Shown here piece after piece: positions 56,217 to 64,000 of a stretch of DNA of 64,000 bases. How positions within the stretch are numbered: the stretch's first letter is position 1; every line of letters begins with the position of its first letter. The stretch is from Pedobacter alluvionis. Its GTDB lineage: Bacteria; Bacteroidota; Bacteroidia; Sphingobacteriales; Sphingobacteriaceae. The position numbers were made by a program, and so were the translations under genes. The notes under the pieces are model-generated. The model saw only the letters and a program-made list of their open reading frames with translations. It ran no database searches and had not been told where the DNA came from. The stretch covers positions 1,674,001 to 1,738,000 of the forward strand of contig NZ_RCCK01000010.1 in the NCBI RefSeq assembly GCF_003664035.1, in the 5' to 3' direction.

Positions 56217-56642
56217 ATGAAAGCTATAGCTTATAACATTAAGCCCGATGAAAAGGAATGGTTGGTACTGGCCAATTATAAAAAACACGATATCACCATA
56301 ATTGCCAATAGCTTAACAGCCGATACGCTTTCATTTGCAACCGGCAAAGAGGCCCTTTTGGTTTTTAATAACGATGAGCTGAGTGGTAACATGATATTGG
56401 AACTTAGAGCGCTCGGTATCAAGTATATTGCAACTTCATCTTCACAAACAGATCATCTCGATCTTCCTGCTGCCGGGCTTGCCGGTATCAAGATTGCCAA
56501 TGTGCCATTGCTTGCCGATCAGGCTGATACCAAAGCGAGGATGGAGCAGGTTATTAAAAATCTAGATCAGTGGGCTGCTGGTAAATGCGTGGGCAAAGCC
56601 TGCTGCTGCCAGAACGATTGTGCGACCGCTAAAAAACTGTAA
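56217..56642 (+). CDS. Orphan D-2-hydroxyacid-dehydrogenase-like domain with five-Cys tail
   Basis: The 141 residues match the start of D-lactate-dehydrogenase-type proteins only: MKAIAYNIKP, ALLVFNNDELSGNMILEL, LGIKYIATSSSQTDHLDLPA and IKIANVP follow the flavodoxin-like catalytic domain up to the point where the NAD-binding domain should begin. The NAD fold and the catalytic Arg, Glu and His are absent, so dehydrogenase activity is unlikely. Instead a short linker leads to a tail with Cys124, Cys129-131 and Cys135 (KCVGKACCCQNDC). The hemN start is 2 bases after its stop. A metal- or Fe-S-binding accessory or sensor for haem or oxidase assembly is my guess; no name is given. Confidence 0.85.
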   Translation: MKAIAYNIKPDEKEWLVLANYKKHDITIIANSLTADTLSFATGKEALLVFNNDELSGNMILELRALGIKYIATSSSQTDHLDLPAAGLAGIKIANVPLLADQADTKARMEQVIKNLDQWAAGKCVGKACCCQNDCATAKKL

Positions 56643-56644
56643 AG

Positions 56645-57991
56645 ATGGAAAGTGCCGAATTGCTTAAAAAATATAATGTAGCCGCTCCACGTTATACCAG
56701 TTATCCAACCGTTCCGTACTGGGATATTGAGAACTTTAATGCAAATGGATGGCTGGGTAGCGTGGCGAATACTTATGCCGGCTATAAAGAGGAAGGGATC
56801 AGTTTGTATATCCACCTTCCGTTTTGTGAAAGCCTTTGTACCTATTGTGGTTGTAATACCCGTATTACAAAGAATCACTCGGTAGAAGTACCTTACATCC
56901 TGGCTTTACTTGCTGAATGGGATATGTATGTAGGTGCCTTGCGTGAGAAACCTAAGTTAAGAGAAATTCACCTCGGTGGAGGAACGCCGACTTTTTTTAG
57001 TGCAGAAAACCTCGGGCTGCTCATTAACGGAATTATGCAAAATGCTACTTTGGCTTCCGATGCCGAACTCTCTTTTGAGGCGCATCCGGCCAATACCACC
57101 AAAGCACATTTAACAGCACTTTACCAGCTTGGTTTTAGAAGATTAAGTTTGGGGATACAGGATTTTGATCCCAAAGTTCAGTTTTTGATCAACCGCTTTC
57201 AAACACCTGCTCAGGTAGCTAGAGTAACTTGCGAGGCAAGGGAAATCGGTTATACTTCCATCAATTTTGATCTGATTTATGGGCTCCCCGGGCAAAGTAT
57301 TGATGGGTTGGAGCGCACTATAAGCGATGTGATTACCATGCAGCCAGACCGCATTGCCTTTTACAGTTACGCCCATGTACCCTGGTTAAAACCCGGACAA
57401 AGGCACTATACCGAAAAGGATATTCCGACCGGAGATGAAAAATTTGCACTTTACCAATTTGGCAGAAAGTTACTGCTTGAGGCCGGTTACGAAGATGTGG
57501 GGATGGATCATTTTGCTCTGGAAAGCGATCTTTTGTTTCAATCGATGGCAACAGATAAACTGCACCGGAATTTTATGGGTTACACCAGTCAGCATACCCA
57601 TTTACTTATTGGTCTCGGTGTTTCATCGATCAGCGACAGTTGGACAGCCTTTGCGCAGAACCCTAAAACAGTAGAAGCTTATCTGGATAAAATTGCACAG
57701 AAGTTATTACCTGTAGAAAAAGGACATTTTTTAACAGATGAAGATCTTTCAATAAGAAAACACATCCTTAATATCATGTGCAGGGCCAATACTGCCTACA
57801 GCGAAGGCATTCCCGAAAAGGTATATGAGCGGCTTTTGCCCTTGCTGCGCGATAAACTGGTATGGGTAACTGAAAAAGAAATCAGGATTACCACCAAAGG
57901 AAAATCCTTCCTGAGAAATGTCTGTATGGCATTCGACGAGAAGCTATGGCTTAAGCAACCTAAAACACAACTATTCAGTTCATCAATATAA
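56645..57991 (+). CDS. hemN: Oxygen-independent coproporphyrinogen III oxidase
   Basis: Radical SAM enzyme making protoporphyrinogen IX without oxygen, so haem can be made when oxygen is scarce. N-terminus LLKKYNVAAPRYTSYPTVPYW is typical of true HemN. The cluster motif is CESLCTYCGC (Cys61, 65, 68 and the extra Cys70). Further signatures: EIHLGGGTPTFF, RLSLGIQDFDPKVQFLINR and the C-terminal HemN domain. 448 aa. It sits between the orphan Cys-tailed domain (2-base gap) and ccoI, in one transcript with the haem-rich oxidase it supplies. Confidence 0.97.
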   Translation: MESAELLKKYNVAAPRYTSYPTVPYWDIENFNANGWLGSVANTYAGYKEEGISLYIHLPFCESLCTYCGCNTRITKNHSVEVPYILALLAEWDMYVGALREKPKLREIHLGGGTPTFFSAENLGLLINGIMQNATLASDAELSFEAHPANTTKAHLTALYQLGFRRLSLGIQDFDPKVQFLINRFQTPAQVARVTCEAREIGYTSINFDLIYGLPGQSIDGLERTISDVITMQPDRIAFYSYAHVPWLKPGQRHYTEKDIPTGDEKFALYQFGRKLLLEAGYEDVGMDHFALESDLLFQSMATDKLHRNFMGYTSQHTHLLIGLGVSSISDSWTAFAQNPKTVEAYLDKIAQKLLPVEKGHFLTDEDLSIRKHILNIMCRANTAYSEGIPEKVYERLLPLLRDKLVWVTEKEIRITTKGKSFLRNVCMAFDEKLWLKQPKTQLFSSSI

Positions 57992-58003
57992 GAAACGATT
58001 ACA

Positions 58004-60388
58004 ATGGAAGATCAAAGTAAAACCACAACCAAAGCCATTTGCTACCACTGTGGAGAGGATCTGCCCAAGGTAAAATATCAAACAGATGATAAAGATTTTT
58101 GCTGTGCGGGCTGTATGGCTGTTTTCAAAATCCTTTCCGAAAACAACTTATGTAATTATTATGTGTACAACAATAACCCCGGCAGGCAATTAAAAAATGA
58201 AAGCCATTTAGAATACCTCGACGATCCTAAAATTATCGATCAATTGCTCGATTACAAACATGAAAGTTCGGGCATCATTACGTTTTACATTCCCGCCATC
58301 CATTGCAGCTCCTGTATCTGGTTATTGGAACACCTGTATAAAATCAATCCAGCTATTTTCAGCTCAAGGATCGATTTTCTTAAAAAGCAGGTAACCATCA
58401 ACTTCAACCATGAAGAAATTTCGCTAAAACATTTGGTAGAAACCTTAAATCAGATTGGTTACGAACCCTTAATCAGTCTGCAGGATGTAGTAAAGGCCCA
58501 CAGCAGTTCGGTTGATAAAACTTTAGTGCTGAAAATTGCTGTCGCAGGGTTTTTAATGGGCAATGTGATGCTTTTTAGCTTCCCCGAATATTTTGGTTTA
58601 TCGGGTTTTGAAAAACAGTTCCAGTCCTTATTCGGCTGGTTAAACCTGGCATTCTCCATTCCAGCGGCTTTTTATTGTGGGCGGGATTATTTTACCTCGG
58701 CCATTACCAGCATCAAACACAAACACATCAATTTAGATACGCCTTTGGCACTGATTATTGCGGTATTGTTTTTACGCACTGCATTTGAGGTCATTTTTGC
58801 CACCGGACCAGGTTTTGCCGATACGTTAACAGGTTTGGTTTTTTTGCTCCTCATGGGGAAATGGCTTAAACAGCGTACCTACCACCACATTTCTTTCGAT
58901 CGGGATTACCGTTCTTATTTTCCTATTGCGGTTACTACATTAGAGAAGGGTAAAGAAAAACCTGTATCCATCAACGATATCAAAATCGGTGATAGGTTGT
59001 GGATTAGAAATGGAGAACTGGTGCCTGCAGATGCCATTTTAATGAAAGGTGATGCCTGGGTGGATATGAGTTTTGTTACCGGCGAATCGGAGCCGATACA
59101 TAAAGTACTGGGCGAAATTATTTATGCAGGGGGGAGGCAAACCACCGAAGCCATAGAACTCGAAGTGATCAAACCGGTTTCACAGAGCTACCTTACCGGA
59201 CTCTGGAATAATGAGAATTACAAAAACAACATCGAAAAACAGAATTTTAACGATTCTGTTGCAAAATATTTCAGCCTCGGGGTATTTCTGATTGCATTTG
59301 CGGCTACAGCGTACTGGTTGTTTCAGCATGATAGCCATAAGGCCTGGTCGGCATTTACCGCTGTTATTATTGTGGCATGTCCCTGCGTACTGGCTTTAAG
59401 CACGCCTTTCACTTTATCTGCTATCTTATCTGTTTTTGATAAAAAAGGATTTTATGTAAAAAATACAGATGCGGTTGAAGAACTCGCCAAATGTGATACC
59501 CTGATTTTCGATAAAACAGGTACCTTAACCAGTAACGAAAATGCTGAAATCTGCTTTAGTGGTTCCTTAACAAACGAAGAAAAACTGATTGTTGCTTCGC
59601 TGTTGCGCAACTCGACCCATCCCTTAAGCAGGCATATTTTAAAGGCTTTAAATGTGGAAAGATTTTATTCACTTAACGATTATAAAGAGGTGGTGGGTAA
59701 AGGTTTATCCGCTCAAATTAATAGCCATACTATCTATGCCGGACATTTATCCATGTTACCTGTAACCATAAAATCGGTTGGGGAAACTGGTGTGCATATT
59801 GTGATCGACCATAACTATAAAGGTTGTTTTGATATCAAGCAGCAATGGCGGCCCGGATTGGCTCAGCTGGTTTCGAAACTCTCTAAATTTAACCTGCAGG
59901 TGTTATCGGGCGATACGGATAAAGACCGTTCCATGCTGACAACCATTTTTCCTGAACAGAGCACCATCAGGTTCCGACAACGTCCGCATCAGAAACTGGA
60001 CGCCGTTTTAAGCCTCCAGGAAAGCGGGAATACAGTAATGATGCTTGGCGATGGCTTGAATGATGCCGGAGCTTTAAAGCAGAGCAACTTTGGGATCGCC
60101 TTAACCGATAACATCAATAATTTTACGCCAGGCTGCGATGCCATTCTGCAGGGTGGCGGATTGAACCTCTTGCCACATTTTATCCAGCTCAGCAAAGATG
60201 GGCTTAAGGTGATCAAAATAAGTTTTGCCATCGCCATTGCCTACAACTGCATTGGTATTTATTATGCCGTACAGGGAACGCTTTATCCATTGGTTGCTGC
60301 GGTGCTGATGCCCGTTAGTACCGTTACCATTATATTATTCACCACCCTGGCCACCCGTTGGTTTGCCCGTAAAAATAAACTGATATGA
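58004..60388 (+). CDS. ccoI: Copper-type P1B ATPase for cbb3 oxidase assembly
   Basis: A 794-aa heavy-metal P-type ATPase with the CcoI/FixI arrangement. An N-terminal Cys-rich section (CYHCGEDLP and DFCCAGCMAVF) precedes an HMA domain with HCSSC (Cys101, 104). About eight membrane helices, the CPC motif at 459-461, phosphorylation site DKTGTLTS at about 503, the HP locus STHPLSRHIL and hinge GDGLNDAGALKQ. It delivers copper for the CuB site of CcoN. The stop overlaps the ccoS start (ATGA). Confidence 0.96.
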   Translation: MEDQSKTTTKAICYHCGEDLPKVKYQTDDKDFCCAGCMAVFKILSENNLCNYYVYNNNPGRQLKNESHLEYLDDPKIIDQLLDYKHESSGIITFYIPAIHCSSCIWLLEHLYKINPAIFSSRIDFLKKQVTINFNHEEISLKHLVETLNQIGYEPLISLQDVVKAHSSSVDKTLVLKIAVAGFLMGNVMLFSFPEYFGLSGFEKQFQSLFGWLNLAFSIPAAFYCGRDYFTSAITSIKHKHINLDTPLALIIAVLFLRTAFEVIFATGPGFADTLTGLVFLLLMGKWLKQRTYHHISFDRDYRSYFPIAVTTLEKGKEKPVSINDIKIGDRLWIRNGELVPADAILMKGDAWVDMSFVTGESEPIHKVLGEIIYAGGRQTTEAIELEVIKPVSQSYLTGLWNNENYKNNIEKQNFNDSVAKYFSLGVFLIAFAATAYWLFQHDSHKAWSAFTAVIIVACPCVLALSTPFTLSAILSVFDKKGFYVKNTDAVEELAKCDTLIFDKTGTLTSNENAEICFSGSLTNEEKLIVASLLRNSTHPLSRHILKALNVERFYSLNDYKEVVGKGLSAQINSHTIYAGHLSMLPVTIKSVGETGVHIVIDHNYKGCFDIKQQWRPGLAQLVSKLSKFNLQVLSGDTDKDRSMLTTIFPEQSTIRFRQRPHQKLDAVLSLQESGNTVMMLGDGLNDAGALKQSNFGIALTDNINNFTPGCDAILQGGGLNLLPHFIQLSKDGLKVIKISFAIAIAYNCIGIYYAVQGTLYPLVAAVLMPVSTVTIILFTTLATRWFARKNKLI

Positions 60389-60564
60389 ATATCCTCTACT
60401 TTTTGGTTGGCTGCAGCGTTTTAATGGCACTCATTTTTCTTGGTGCCTTCTTTTGGGCTTATAAAACCGGACAAAACGATGATGTGCATACTCCTGGTAT
60501 CCGCGTATTGTTCGATGACGAAGTGACTGCCGAAAAAAGTGAAGAAGATCACTTTTCCAGCTAA
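60385..60564 (+). CDS. ccoS: cbb3 oxidase maturation protein CcoS
   Basis: A 59-residue single-pass membrane protein (MNILYFLVGCSVLMALIFLG, then FFWAYKTGQNDD and GIRVLFDDE). The hydrophobic helix followed by the F-W-A-x-K-T/S-G-Q-x-D-D pattern is typical of CcoS, which is needed to load cofactors into cbb3. It is translationally coupled to ccoI through an ATGA overlap and lies 72 bases before ccoNO. It is too short for many ORF finders. Confidence 0.92.
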   Translation: MNILYFLVGCSVLMALIFLGAFFWAYKTGQNDDVHTPGIRVLFDDEVTAEKSEEDHFSS

Positions 60565-60636
60565 CCGCCATCATCCTTTATCTCCTGGCTGCAGGATACC
60601 TTTGGTGTACAAAACATACAAAATTCCGCTTCGATT

Positions 60637-62778
60637 ATGCAGCTAGAAAAATTTACTTACGATAACAGGATTGTCAGAAACTTTGGCATTGCCACCCTGG
60701 TTTGGGGAATTATAGGGATGACGGTTGGACTGCTTGTTGCCATGCAGCTCTTTAAGCCGGCAATGAACATGGGCAACCAGTACACTACTTTTGGCAGGAT
60801 AAGGCCTTTGCACACCAATGCCGTGATTTTTGCCTTTGTAGGGAATGCCATTTTTATGGGCGTTTATTATTCGCTTCAGCGTTTACTTAAGGCCAGGATG
60901 TTCAGCGATGTGCTAAGCAAGATTCATTTTTGGGGCTGGCAACTCATCATCTTATCGGCCGTAATTACCCTTCCACTGGGTTTTACCACCTCACACGAAT
61001 ATGCTGAACTTGAATGGCCCATCGATATTGCCATTACCGTTATCTGGGTGGTTTTCGGCATAAACATGTTCGGTACCATTATTAAAAGGAGAGAGCGCCA
61101 CCTCTATGTGGCCATCTGGTTTTACATTGCCACTTTTGTTACCATCGCGGTATTGCACATTGTAAACTCTTTTGAACTGCCCATTTCTTTTATGAAAAGC
61201 TACTATGTGTATGCGGGCGTTCAGGATGCACTGGTACAATGGTGGTATGGGCACAATGCCGTAGCATTTTTCCTTACTACACCTTACCTGGGCATGATGT
61301 ATTATTTCCTTCCAAAAATGGCGGGTCGACCTGTTTACTCTTATAAACTGAGTATCCTGCACTTTTGGTCGCTCATTTTTATCTACATCTGGGCCGGTCC
61401 CCATCATTTATTATACACCTCATTACCGGGTTGGGCACAATCATTAGGCGTTGCTTTTTCCATCATGTTAATCGCACCAAGCTGGGGCGGTATGATCAAC
61501 GGTTTGTTGACCCTTCGCGGCGCCTGGGATAAAGTAAGGGAAGATGTGACCCTTAAATTTATGGTAGTCGCCCTTACCGCTTATGGTATGGCCACTTTCG
61601 AAGGTCCTTTATTGTCGTTAAAACAGATTAACGGGGTAGCGCATTTTACCGATTGGATTGTAGCCCACGTACATGTTGGCGCTTTGGGCTGGAATGGCTT
61701 TTTAACTTTCGGTGTATTGTACTGGTTAATCCCTCGTATTTATAAAACAGAACTTTACTCTAAAAAACTTGCGGGTTTCCACTTTTGGATCGGTACTTTG
61801 GGTATCCTTTTTTATGCCATCCCGATGTATTGGGCAGGTTTTACACAAGGTTTGATGTGGAAAGAATTTACACCTGAAGGTTTATTGAAATACCCTAATT
61901 TCCTGGCTACAACCCTGCAGATTATTCCGATGCATGTTTTACGTTCAATAGGTGGTGCACTTTATTTAACCGGGGTAATTGCAATGACTTATAACCTGGC
62001 CAAAACCATGCTGGGCGCTAAACTTGTAGCCAATGAAGCTGCCGAAGCTATGCCATTATCCAAAATTGTAGTAGATAGTAGTCCTGCAGATAAGGCCTGG
62101 CACAGGGTACTGGAACGCAAACCAATGAAATTTATGGTGCTCTCGCTGATCATTATCCTCATTGGGGGAATGGTAGAAATGATGCCGACTTTTACCATCC
62201 AATCTAACGTGCCCACTATTGCAAGTGTAAAACCATATACTGCGCTAGAATTACAAGGGAGGGATCTTTACATCAGGGAAGGTTGTGTAAACTGCCATTC
62301 GCAAACCGTTCGACCTTTCCGTTCAGAAACCGAACGTTATGGAGAGTACAGTAAGGCTGGAGAATTTGTTTACGATCACCCGTTTTTATGGGGCAGTAAA
62401 CGTACCGGACCAGATCTTCACCGTGTAGGCGGAAAGTATTCTGATGCCTGGCATTATAACCACCTGGTTGATCCGACTTCAATGTCTCCGGGAAGTATTA
62501 TGCCGCCATATCCATGGCTTATTGAACAACAACTGGATATCAGCACTACTGCAAGTAAAATCAGGGCCATGCAAACATTAGGCGTTCCATATCCCGAAGG
62601 CTATGATAAACACGCCAATGAGGATTTAAAAATTCAGGCCGAAAAAATTGCGTTAGACCTGAAGCTGAACAATATCAAAGTTAAAAGCGACCGTGAAATT
62701 GTGGCCATTATTGCTTACCTGCAACGATTGGGTACCGATATCAAAGCCAATAAAGAAACCATTCCTTCAAATCAATAG
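60637..62778 (+). CDS. ccoNO: cbb3-type cytochrome c oxidase, fused CcoN-CcoO subunit
   Basis: Residues 1 to about 480 are CcoN, the 12-helix haem-copper catalytic subunit: LHTNAVIFAFVGNAIFMGVY, GHNAVAFFLTTPYLGM and the WIVAHVHVGALGWNG histidine block. After a connecting helix, residues about 500-713 are CcoO, with one haem c site CVNCHS (Cys550, Cys553, His554) and a methionine-rich PTSMSPGSIMPPYPWL segment holding the axial Met. In most Proteobacteria these are two genes; the fusion is typical of Bacteroidota. It reduces oxygen at high affinity and pumps protons. Confidence 0.97.
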   Translation: MQLEKFTYDNRIVRNFGIATLVWGIIGMTVGLLVAMQLFKPAMNMGNQYTTFGRIRPLHTNAVIFAFVGNAIFMGVYYSLQRLLKARMFSDVLSKIHFWGWQLIILSAVITLPLGFTTSHEYAELEWPIDIAITVIWVVFGINMFGTIIKRRERHLYVAIWFYIATFVTIAVLHIVNSFELPISFMKSYYVYAGVQDALVQWWYGHNAVAFFLTTPYLGMMYYFLPKMAGRPVYSYKLSILHFWSLIFIYIWAGPHHLLYTSLPGWAQSLGVAFSIMLIAPSWGGMINGLLTLRGAWDKVREDVTLKFMVVALTAYGMATFEGPLLSLKQINGVAHFTDWIVAHVHVGALGWNGFLTFGVLYWLIPRIYKTELYSKKLAGFHFWIGTLGILFYAIPMYWAGFTQGLMWKEFTPEGLLKYPNFLATTLQIIPMHVLRSIGGALYLTGVIAMTYNLAKTMLGAKLVANEAAEAMPLSKIVVDSSPADKAWHRVLERKPMKFMVLSLIIILIGGMVEMMPTFTIQSNVPTIASVKPYTALELQGRDLYIREGCVNCHSQTVRPFRSETERYGEYSKAGEFVYDHPFLWGSKRTGPDLHRVGGKYSDAWHYNHLVDPTSMSPGSIMPPYPWLIEQQLDISTTASKIRAMQTLGVPYPEGYDKHANEDLKIQAEKIALDLKLNNIKVKSDREIVAIIAYLQRLGTDIKANKETIPSNQ

Positions 62779-62781
62779 AAT

Positions 62782-62964
62782 ATGTTCAATCAGATCAAAG
62801 ATTTAGCCGGTGGCGAAATATACCTCGTTACCTCTCTGCTCATGTTCATGGTGTTTTTTGTAATTGTTGGTGTTTACCTCTTCAAATTAAGCAAAAACCA
62901 TATCAAAACCATGAGCGAAATCCCTTTTCAAGACAACAAAACCAATCAATATGAAGAAGATTAA
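62782..62964 (+). CDS. ccoQ: cbb3 oxidase small subunit CcoQ
   Basis: A 60-residue single-helix membrane protein: hydrophobic segment at residues 14-34 (YLVTSLLMFMVFFVIVGVYL), then a polar tail with FKLSKNHIKTMSEIPFQD. Position between ccoNO (3-base gap) and ccoP (14-base overlap) identifies it; sequence alone would not. CcoQ usually stabilises the complex. Confidence 0.85.
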   Translation: MFNQIKDLAGGEIYLVTSLLMFMVFFVIVGVYLFKLSKNHIKTMSEIPFQDNKTNQYEED

Positions 62965-63919
62965 ACTATTGTTATTTTCACTGTTTTTATCAGCTGCAAG
63001 CTACGCTGCTGAACAAAAAACAGCAGAAGCTATAGTACCTTCTCAGCCTGGATTAGGACTTAGCCAAACTGAAATACTCATTATACTGCTTTTGCTTTTT
63101 GCATTGGTACTGCTTTTTGTTTCGCTAACGTTGCTCAATGCATTTAAAGTAATGTACCAGGAACAGTTAAACCCCACTAAATATAGCGGACCTGTGAAGG
63201 AGGAGGCGCTCGATTACGATAGCTGGTTGAAACAAAAAACGGTAAAACCTTCTTTATGGGCAAAATTATTGAGTTTAAAGCCCATAGAAGAAGAAAAGAA
63301 CCTGGTGATTGATCATTCTTATGATGGCATTAAGGAGTTAAATAACCCTGTGCCGGCCTGGTTTAACTTCCTGTTTTTTGGTACGATGATTTTCGCTGCA
63401 GGTTACCTCTTTTATTACCACATTGGTGGCTATGGCGATCTGCAGGATAAAGAATACGAAAATGAAATGGCCAAAGCACAAGTAGAAAAAGCTGCATATC
63501 TCGAAAAATCGGCCAATACCATTGATGAAAACTCCGTAAAGTTTGATAATACGCCAACCGTACTGGAAGATGGGAAAACGATTTTTAATACCAACTGTGT
63601 AGTTTGCCATGGCGATAAAGGGCAGGGCGTGATTGGCCCGAACTTAGCCGACGATTACTGGTTACATGGCGGCGGAATTAACAATGTGTTTAAAACCATT
63701 AAATATGGAGTTCCGGAAAAGGGAATGATCAGTTGGGAGAAAAATCTTAATCCTAAACAGATTAGTGCTGTGGCTAATTTTATCCTGTCGTTAAAAGGAA
63801 GCAATCCAGCGGGTGCCAAAGCCCCACAGGGCGAAAAATACGAAGCGAAAGACTTAAAAGACAATGAGATGAAAGCAGCGAAAGATAGTGTAAATCAAGC
63901 CGATGTTACCAAAAAATAA
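62951..63919 (+). CDS. ccoP: cbb3 oxidase diheme-type subunit CcoP, here with a single haem c site
   Basis: 322 aa. A signal-like first helix (SLFLSAASYAA), a second helix (IILLLLFALVLLFVSLTLL), the CcoP block DGIKELNNPVPAWFNFLFFG, then a periplasmic cytochrome c domain with CVVCHGDKGQG (Cys216, Cys219, His220) and an axial Met in PEKGMISW. Classical CcoP has two CxxCH sites; only one is present here, so one electron-transfer haem is missing. The C-terminal 40 residues are charged and Lys/Glu-rich. It overlaps ccoQ by 14 bases and ccoG by 17. Confidence 0.95.
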   Translation: MKKIKLLLFSLFLSAASYAAEQKTAEAIVPSQPGLGLSQTEILIILLLLFALVLLFVSLTLLNAFKVMYQEQLNPTKYSGPVKEEALDYDSWLKQKTVKPSLWAKLLSLKPIEEEKNLVIDHSYDGIKELNNPVPAWFNFLFFGTMIFAAGYLFYYHIGGYGDLQDKEYENEMAKAQVEKAAYLEKSANTIDENSVKFDNTPTVLEDGKTIFNTNCVVCHGDKGQGVIGPNLADDYWLHGGGINNVFKTIKYGVPEKGMISWEKNLNPKQISAVANFILSLKGSNPAGAKAPQGEKYEAKDLKDNEMKAAKDSVNQADVTKK

Positions 63920-64000
63920 ATCGGAAAGTAAGGGCAGGGGTAGAAATTTCATTTACCCTAAAAAACCGTCGGGTAGATTGTACAACTACCGCAAATGGGT
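63903..64000 (+). CDS. ccoG: cbb3 oxidase assembly protein CcoG, partial (5' end only)
   Basis: ATG at 63903, inside the last codons of ccoP, opens a frame running off the right edge. The visible 32 residues include NFIYPKKPSGRLYNYRKW, matching the conserved YPK-x-x-x-GR-x-x-x-x-R opening of CcoG/FixG-like ferredoxin proteins, which help copper handling in oxidase assembly. Its order after ccoP fits the standard cco cluster. Only the N-terminus can be judged. Confidence 0.85.
   Translation, partial: MLPKNKSESKGRGRNFIYPKKPSGRLYNYRKW

Noticed and set aside
60991..61407. A 138-codon minus-strand frame
   Set aside because: Antisense shadow of the ccoN part of ccoNO.

Overview
The window looks like chromosomal DNA of a Bacteroidota bacterium of the Sphingobacteriaceae, most like Pedobacter. 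This is judged from protein character, not from a search. The signs are: low GC with AT-rich spacers; almost no Shine-Dalgarno sequences; several TTG starts; promoter boxes of the Bacteroidota type (TAnnTTTG); paired DUF3857 proteins; a fused CcoN-CcoO oxidase subunit; and many short palindromic intergenic repeats. I see no tRNA, rRNA, CRISPR array, prophage or complete insertion sequence.

Layout. 1-9.0 kb: 5'-terminal part of topB, an unknown gene, an L,D-transpeptidase-like protein, an SDR-DUF2867 protein with a 40-residue membrane peptide behind it, and two abutting DUF3857/transglutaminase-like proteins. 9.2-16.4 kb: a DnaQ/ExoX-like exonuclease, a broken GxxExxY gene inside an inverted CACAGAT repeat, an M1-type peptidase, queG, a tail-anchored small protein, a GNAT-nitrilase fusion and an intact GxxExxY gene. 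16.4-26.7 kb: ruvB, a 3-hydroxyacyl-CoA dehydrogenase, pdxH, yqgE, purE, purK, a BaiN-type flavoprotein, a secreted unknown, a large radical SAM protein and a small membrane protein. 27-38.6 kb: a propeller-amidohydrolase fusion, a frameshifted DUF1016 nuclease, recQ, an MFS protein, a LutA-like Fe-S protein, a secreted protein, an acyltransferase and a lipoprotein. 38.6-44.3 kb: the translation operon thrS-infC-rpmI-rplT, then an overlapping CBS-DUF294 / exonuclease pair. 44.8-50.2 kb: a glycerol regulon (glpD-glpK-glpF with a divergent DeoR-type regulator) and a lone receiver protein.

51.6-64 kb is the most interesting part, a low-oxygen respiration locus. In order it holds: an unrecognised 593-residue Cys-rich protein; a sensor kinase whose PAS domain keeps the FixL haem-pocket residues in exact spacing; a receiver fused to a CRP/FNR DNA-binding module (in effect FixJ plus FixK in one chain); a 141-residue orphan 2-hydroxyacid-dehydrogenase-like domain with a five-cysteine tail; hemN; ccoI; ccoS; fused ccoNO; ccoQ; a single-haem ccoP; and the start of ccoG. 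The simplest reading is that oxygen sensed by the haem kinase is relayed to the fused regulator, which switches on haem synthesis, copper loading and the high-affinity cbb3 oxidase. The 593-residue protein and the Cys-tailed domain are the best candidates for undescribed parts of that system.

The spacers carry several families of palindromic repeats, many sharing CGTCAT/ATGACG ends, some nested in one another. Two genes are broken by single-base lesions (the first GxxExxY gene and the DUF1016 gene).
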